From the NCBI GenBank assembly GCA_040772905.1, contig JAXGXJ010000005.1, positions 248,001-312,000 on the forward strand: a stretch of 64,000 nt of DNA, read 5' to 3'. Positions 59,769-64,000 of the stretch are shown piece after piece. Source of the stretch: JAXGXJ01 sp040772905. Its GTDB lineage: Bacteria; Actinomycetota; Thermoleophilia; RBG-16-64-13. A program made the translations under genes and the position numbers. A model generated the notes under the pieces. It saw only the letters and a list, made by a program, of their open reading frames with translations. It did no database searches and had not been told where the DNA came from. Positions within the stretch are counted from its first letter, which is position 1, and each line of letters starts with the position of its first letter.

Positions 59769-60290
59769 ATGCTCGACGAACGTGTGCAGGACGCCATCAA
59801 CGATCAGATCAACTTCGAGCTCTACAGCGCCTACATCTACTATTCCATGCAGTCCTGGTTCGAGAGCGAGGGCTTCTCAGGGATGGCCAACTGGATGGCC
59901 GTGCAGGTCAAGGAAGAGATAAGTCACGCGCAGATCATGTTCGACTACGTGAACGAGCGTGGGGGTCGGGTGGTGCTCAAGGGTATCGACGGCCCCAACA
60001 ACGACTGGGAGTCTCCTCTCCACATCTTCGAGACCGCGTGGGAGCACGAGCAGATCGTCACGGGGCGCATCCACAAGATCATGGATCTGGCCCTGGAGAT
60101 CAAGGACCACGCCACCACGCAGTGGCTGCAGTGGTTCGTGGCTGAGCAGGTGGAGGAGGAAGCCGCCGCGTCTGAGATCGTTGCCAAGTTGAAGTGGGCG
60201 AAAGACGCACCGGGCGTGCTCTTCCAGGTGGACAGTGAACTGGGGACGAGGGTGTTCAACCTGCCCTCGCCTCTGGCGACGGCCGAATAG
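59769..60290 (+). CDS. ftn: Ferritin
   Basis: A 173-residue four-helix ferritin with ferroxidase ligands in INFELYSAYIYYSM, VKEEISHAQ, and ETAWEHEQ, plus VAEQVEEEAAASEI. It oxidises and stores iron in a 24-mer shell. AAGGAGG precedes the ATG. Just upstream, an imperfect inverted repeat (CGTACACCC...GGGGTATACG, around 59731-59750) could be a regulator site; it does not match a Fur box well. Confidence 0.95.
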   Translation: MLDERVQDAINDQINFELYSAYIYYSMQSWFESEGFSGMANWMAVQVKEEISHAQIMFDYVNERGGRVVLKGIDGPNNDWESPLHIFETAWEHEQIVTGRIHKIMDLALEIKDHATTQWLQWFVAEQVEEEAAASEIVAKLKWAKDAPGVLFQVDSELGTRVFNLPSPLATAE

Positions 60291-60304
60291 TCGGGACACA
60301 AAAC

Positions 60305-60332
60305 GGGCGGCGCGGCTGATGCCGCGCCGCCC
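60305..60332. terminator. Strong bidirectional GC hairpin after ferritin
   Basis: GGGCGGCGCGGC and GCCGCGCCGCCC form a perfect 12-bp stem with loop TGAT. On the minus strand it is followed by GTTTTGTG. It separates ferritin from the convergent small membrane gene. Confidence 0.75.
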
Positions 60333-60352
60333 CGCGAAAGGTCGGTCTGCCG

Positions 60353-60547
60353 TCAGGACTGGTGTCTCTCCAGGGAGCCTCTTGCGATACTGAGCAGGAT
60401 GGCGGCGCAGCATACGGCGAGCAAGGTCGCACTGTCTGCGAGGCGGATCAAGTCACCTATGAGCGACGCCACCAGCACGAAGACGATCCCGCCGATGCCA
60501 CCGACGATCCCAAGAGCACCACGCGTCGATCTCACCGCCCGCACCAT
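60353..60547 (-). CDS. Small two-helix membrane protein
   Basis: A 64-residue protein with two hydrophobic segments: GIVGGIGGIVFVLVASLIGDL (split at residue 33) and ATLLAVCCAAILLSIA. The Arg-rich N-terminus and short turn suggest a hairpin in the membrane. No family was recognised. The ribosome binding site is weak (GAGAGG directly at the start codon). It reads toward the shared hairpin terminator. Confidence 0.5.
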   Translation of the reverse strand: MVRAVRSTRGALGIVGGIGGIVFVLVASLIGDLIRLADSATLLAVCCAAILLSIARGSLERHQS

Positions 60548-60669
60548 CCTCTCTTTCGCAGGAGGCCAACTGAGAACAGGTTACACGCGCTCGGTCATTC
60601 TCCTACATGAGCTTCCAGAAAGACAAGGCGGAGCGACCAGATACGACGGGGTGCTGGGCACCAGCCCGA

Positions 60670-62163
60670 CTATCGTCCGCTCGCTCGTCTGAAATCGATG
60701 AACCCTCGCCACACGTCCACGGACGTGAGTTGCACCTCCAGCCTCTGGCCGACGTCCACGCCGGCGAAGCCTTCGCTCAGGCGGCCTTCCACAGGTATCT
60801 CGAGCAAGCGCACCCAGGTCCCTTTGGGGGCCGCGCCGGTGACGATCGCGCGGAAACGTTCCCCGATGCGCGGGGCCAGCAGCAAGGTGGCGGCGGACTT
60901 GCCCACTTGGCGTTCGACCTTGTTCGCGGCGTCCTCCTGCTTGGTGAGATGGGAGGCGAGTCCCTCGAGGCTTTCGGCGTCATAGGGTGGGGGCGAGCCG
61001 GCCAGTGCCGCCTTGAGCAGGCGCTGGGTCACCAGGTCGGCATAGCGACGATTGGGCGCGGTGGAATGGCCGTAGTCTTTGACAGCCAGGCCGAAATGAC
61101 GCGGGCCGGTCTCGTCCGGACGAGTGGCTGTGTACTCGCCAGGCCCCAGGAGCTTCACCACCGACAATGAGATGTCGGGGAAGCGCACGGGGTCCTTGTG
61201 GCTCACGCTGGCCAGGAACTCCTCCAAGGCCTCGGAATCGGGCTCTCCAGGCAGGGCGAAGCCATGCTCGGCCGCCAACTCCACGATGCGCTCCCAGCGC
61301 CGGGGTGTACGGACCATCCGCCTGATGGAGGGGAAGCCATGGTCGGAGAGGAAACGCGCCGTCACTCCGTTGGCGGCGATCATGAAGTCCTCGATGATAT
61401 CTTTGGCCCGGTTCTGGTCGTTCTCCTTGAGTTCCCGGATGCTGTCGCCTTCGAAGACGGGACGCGCCTCGATGGTCTGCAGATCGAGCGCTCCCTGTGC
61501 GTGTCGCAGGATCTTCATGCGCTGCGCTGCCCGATCCTGGGTGCGCAGGTTGTCGGCCAGTCCTGGGACGGTGCGGATGCCGTCGGGTTCGGCCTCGTCG
61601 CCGTCCAACCAGGCCGCCACCCTGTCGTAGGCCAGCTTGGCTTTGTTGAGCACACGTCCGCGGTAGACGTCAGACCTGCGGAGCGAGCCGTCGGATGCCA
61701 CCTCCATCTCCACCACCACCGCCAGTCGCTCTTCCCCGAGGTTGAGTGAGGTCAGGCCGGTGGAGAGCCGCTCGGGCAGCATGGGGAAGATCTTGGCTGC
61801 CGTGTAGACCGAGGTGGTGTTGTGGCCGGCGTGCTCGTCGATGGCCGATCCCCGGCTCACCAGAGCGTCGACATCGGCGATGGCCACGCGGATGCGCACG
61901 CAACCGTCGGGGCACTCCTCGGCCACCGTGAGCTGGTCGAGGTCCAGGGAATCGTCGTTGTCGATGGAACACCAGGGCAGGGCGCGTAGGTCTTCCACGG
62001 GAGCCCCGTCGGGACCATCCGGAGACGCAGGGGCAGGGATGGCCTCGGTCTCGCTCTCCACGGCAGGAGAGAACTCAGGCAGCAGACCTCGCTCGAGCAT
62101 GGCTCGGTGTGCGATCTGCTCGAGGAGGGCGCGATCGTGCGTTTCATCCACGACGGGTCTCAT
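60670..62163 (-). CDS. RNB-domain 3'-5' exoribonuclease (RNase II/R family)
   Basis: A 497-residue RNase II-like protein, shorter than E. coli RNase II or R. The RNB core carries the catalytic acidic motif CSIDNDDSLDLDQL (about residues 62-75), AIADVDALV, and LPERLSTGLTSLNLGEERLA. The C-terminus (TGAAPKGTWVRLLEIPVEGR) is an S1-like barrel. No N-terminal cold-shock domains are present. It would degrade single-stranded RNA. The frame is open upstream, but AGGAG precedes ATG 62163. Confidence 0.92.
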   Translation of the reverse strand: MRPVVDETHDRALLEQIAHRAMLERGLLPEFSPAVESETEAIPAPASPDGPDGAPVEDLRALPWCSIDNDDSLDLDQLTVAEECPDGCVRIRVAIADVDALVSRGSAIDEHAGHNTTSVYTAAKIFPMLPERLSTGLTSLNLGEERLAVVVEMEVASDGSLRRSDVYRGRVLNKAKLAYDRVAAWLDGDEAEPDGIRTVPGLADNLRTQDRAAQRMKILRHAQGALDLQTIEARPVFEGDSIRELKENDQNRAKDIIEDFMIAANGVTARFLSDHGFPSIRRMVRTPRRWERIVELAAEHGFALPGEPDSEALEEFLASVSHKDPVRFPDISLSVVKLLGPGEYTATRPDETGPRHFGLAVKDYGHSTAPNRRYADLVTQRLLKAALAGSPPPYDAESLEGLASHLTKQEDAANKVERQVGKSAATLLLAPRIGERFRAIVTGAAPKGTWVRLLEIPVEGRLSEGFAGVDVGQRLEVQLTSVDVWRGFIDFRRASGR

Positions 62164-62250
62164 GTGCGGCTCCTGTAGGTGGGGCGAGGCGAGTGTAGCA
62201 GGATGCCCAGCCCCCGGCACCGAATCGCACGCAGCGGCTCGCACCCGATG

Positions 62251-63084
62251 TCAGAACGAGGCGGGATCGTGCGCCGGGACGGTGGCCGGCGCTGCCGACT
62301 CTTGGACCGGCAGCCATTCGGAGCCTGGCGCGGGCGCCTGTGGCTCCGGGTGAGCCGCCTGCTCACCCGTGGCGGACGTGGTGGGGGTGCTGTCCCAGCT
62401 GGTGTCCAGCCGCACACCACCATCCAGAGGCTCCGTTTGTGGGGCTGTCTGCGAGGCTGCGGCAGTCGCTGCCGTGGGATCCACTCTGACCGTGATCGGT
62501 ACGACGTACTGGAAATAGACGGCGGTCATGCCGGTGTAGGTCACTGTGATGAGTGCCGACGGCCTGTAGACGCCCGGGTCTAGACGCAGCTTGAGTCTGA
62601 GGTTGGCCTGCAACTTCTCACCCGACGACACGTTCACCGGGTTGGGCGTACCGTTGTCCTTGCCCACTTCTCGAAAACCCAGCCCTTGGATGGGCTGCTC
62701 TCCGGTGACGGGATCGGGCAGAAACGTGGCGGCGACGGCGATGGACGAACCCACTGGGAACGTGGCAGCCGCTTCGATGGTGAACACCCGCCCGAGTTGC
62801 ACGTTGTTGTCGGGCGCATATACACCCAGATCGACCTGGAGGCCGTCATCAGCACCGGTGGCAGCCGGGACGGCCGGCGCCGACGGGGATCGCCTATGCG
62901 CGTACCCGTCAAGGCCGTCGGGGTCGGTGGACTCAGAGTACAGATGCAGCCAGTGGCTGACAGTGTCGGTGGTCGCCCTGATGCTTGATCGGCTGGTGCT
63001 GGTGAACGAGGCCGCAGAGGCAGGCAGAAGAGTGCCGAGCATCACCACGCCGACGATCAGTCCCAGCAGTGTCCAGCGGCGCAT
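62251..63084 (-). CDS. Secreted protein, probable SipW-processed envelope component
   Basis: A 277-residue exported protein. The signal peptide ends at PASAAS, and the mature N-terminus reads FTSTSRSSIRATTDTVSHWL, like SipW-dependent proteins. The middle is a beta-rich domain (about 85-215, VYAPDNNVQLGRVFTIEAAA, LRLDPGVYRPSALITVTYTG), and the end is Pro/Ala/Thr-rich. It follows the SipW-like gene by 13 nt, so it is probably cleaved and displayed or secreted by it. Function unknown. Confidence 0.7.
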   Translation of the reverse strand: MRRWTLLGLIVGVVMLGTLLPASAASFTSTSRSSIRATTDTVSHWLHLYSESTDPDGLDGYAHRRSPSAPAVPAATGADDGLQVDLGVYAPDNNVQLGRVFTIEAAATFPVGSSIAVAATFLPDPVTGEQPIQGLGFREVGKDNGTPNPVNVSSGEKLQANLRLKLRLDPGVYRPSALITVTYTGMTAVYFQYVVPITVRVDPTAATAAASQTAPQTEPLDGGVRLDTSWDSTPTTSATGEQAAHPEPQAPAPGSEWLPVQESAAPATVPAHDPASF

Positions 63085-63097
63085 GGTCGCTCCTCAT

Positions 63098-63826
63098 CTA
63101 CCTTGTCCTGCGCCGCGGCCCGGCGACGGTGAGAGCGGCAAGCAGCCCCGTGGTCGCACGAGTCCCGTTCGGCGCGCGCGTTCCTTCGCCGGACGCATCC
63201 CCCGCTTCATCCTGTTCCGCATCCTCAGAAACCTCGCCAGCCTTGCGCCAGAGGTGCACGAACAGCATGAAGGTAAGAAGCAGTGCCAGACCCACGAGCA
63301 GGATGGTGCGAATGAGTCGGGTGCCGAACATCAGCAGCACGTATCCCACGTAGGGGACCTGGAACACGTACCTCACCTGGACTTCGCGGTCGAGGGTGAA
63401 TGTCCATGGGTCGACGGTCGCGTTCGCATCGCCCTTCGTCTGGAACAGAGGAACGCCGTCACTCTGCGGCTCGATGGATACGATGCGGTGTGTCACCAGA
63501 TCCCCCCTGCCGGGAGGCTGATACGTGATGACGTCACCCACCTGCAGGTCGTCCACTGGGACTATCCTGGCGACGCTCAGGGCGCCTTTGTGGATGGTGT
63601 CCTCCATGCTGCCGCCGGTGATGGTGTAGGTGCGGTAGCCGAGCAGGAACATCACGACACAGGCGACGATGATCGCACATACCACGAACGTGCCGGTCCA
63701 ACGCAGTGTCGTCCCCACAAGGTCTCGGTCGGCGGCCTTCTGGGCACGGAGTCTGTCGACCCGGCGCTGGTTCTCGGGGGGGTCGATGTGGTTCGCGACC
63801 GTGGCGTGCGCGGTGGTGCCTGTCAT
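63098..63826 (-). CDS. sipW: SipW-type signal peptidase I
   Basis: A 242-residue membrane peptidase. After a helix at about residues 42-64 comes GGSMEDTI with the nucleophile Ser73. The general base is His113 (VTHRI) in place of lysine, and QTKGDANATVD supplies the acidic residues. This is the ER-type/SipW class. A second helix lies near 165-190. In Bacillus SipW matures TasA and TapA fibre proteins. The start overlaps the preceding gene (ATGA), and a secreted protein follows, so the three are one operon. Confidence 0.9.
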   Translation of the reverse strand: MTGTTAHATVANHIDPPENQRRVDRLRAQKAADRDLVGTTLRWTGTFVVCAIIVACVVMFLLGYRTYTITGGSMEDTIHKGALSVARIVPVDDLQVGDVITYQPPGRGDLVTHRIVSIEPQSDGVPLFQTKGDANATVDPWTFTLDREVQVRYVFQVPYVGYVLLMFGTRLIRTILLVGLALLLTFMLFVHLWRKAGEVSEDAEQDEAGDASGEGTRAPNGTRATTGLLAALTVAGPRRRTR

Positions 63827-64000
63827 TGAGTCACCGCCGTGAAGGTCATCTGCATGGTGGTGGAAGCCCCCTGGAGACTTGGCGAAGCTGTGTTCAGCGG
63901 GAAGGCGAGTGTGAAGCGGTAGTCTCGTGTCTCACCAAAGGCCAGCGAGCCCAGGGATGTCGATTCAAAATCGGCGAGGATCCCACTCCAAAGCAGCGCA
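63823..64000 (-). CDS. C-terminus of a TasA/CalY-like secreted protein (cut by window edge)
   Basis: The last 59 codons of a gene that continues past the right edge. They read LGSLAFGETRDYRFTLAFPL, then NTASPSLQGASTTMQMTFTA and VTQ. This matches the end of SipW-dependent camelysin/TasA domains, where a NxxQG-like turn leads to a strand ending in F-x-A-x-Q. The stop overlaps the sipW start. It is probably the main substrate of the peptidase. Confidence 0.7.
   Translation of the reverse strand, partial: ALLWSGILADFESTSLGSLAFGETRDYRFTLAFPLNTASPSLQGASTTMQMTFTAVTQ

Overview
The window is a dense, high-GC bacterial chromosome segment that most likely comes from an actinomycetote. The best evidence is the block from about 19.8 to 39.8 kb: rsmI, metG, tatD, rsmA, a cell-wall enzyme, ispE, tRNA-Gln, glmU, prs, rplY, pth, mfd, a lipoprotein PPIase, mazG, eno, a DivIC-type division protein and DUF501-ppx. 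This closely follows the gene neighbourhood I know from Mycobacterium tuberculosis around Rv1003-Rv1026. Other signs agree: many GTG starts, ATGA/GTGA stop-start overlaps, a CGAAC-N4-GTTCG LexA box and two probable leaderless promoters. Class-level placement is not possible from this sequence. CoA-transferase, LUD/Fe-S and DUF362 genes suggest an organic-acid-using, perhaps facultative or anaerobic lineage.

Layout. 0-10.8 kb: an alcohol dehydrogenase cut by the left edge, a DUF3795 protein, an MBL-fold hydrolase, a zinc-ribbon gene that looks split by a frame change, an MFS exporter divergent from a DUF2239 gene across a repeat-rich operator, an extreme G/C homopolymer palindrome, a queuosine-tRNA mannosyltransferase homologue, pgi, and a LexA-controlled DNA polymerase IV. 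10.9-19.8 kb: a carbon-metabolism run (LsrF-like aldolase, pentulose-phosphate epimerase, fused aldolase-dehydrogenase, threonine aldolase), then NUDIX, HD, DUF2007, an asparaginase fused to a GNAT acetyltransferase, and a ROK kinase. 19.8-40 kb: the conserved housekeeping block, with a short GlmU, an L,D-transpeptidase between rsmA and ispE (where M. tuberculosis has rpfB beside ksgA), and a DUF501-Ppx fusion.

40.2-42.0 kb: a Mop gene, tRNA-Leu(TAA), then a decay zone with remnants of an alpha/beta hydrolase, a possible MscS channel and an MFS transporter around one intact UspA gene. 42.0-52.6 kb: an accessory catabolic region. A cyclase gene and a TetR-DUF362-MDR-DASS operon diverge from a promoter region with two near-identical TetR-type operators. 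Next come a two-subunit CoA-transferase and a divergent LutC plus fused LutB-LutA pair. The set could import an organic anion, form its CoA ester and oxidise a hydroxyacid, but the substrate is unknown.

52.6-64 kb: a MarR-ABC exporter operon, a CoA-disulfide-reductase-like flavoprotein divergent from an MFS transporter, a GyrI-like protein, a DUF3465 lipoprotein, DUF1326, ferritin, a small membrane protein, an RNB exonuclease and, at the right edge, a SipW-type signal peptidase between two secreted proteins of the kind it processes. No CRISPR array, rRNA operon, insertion sequence or prophage was seen.
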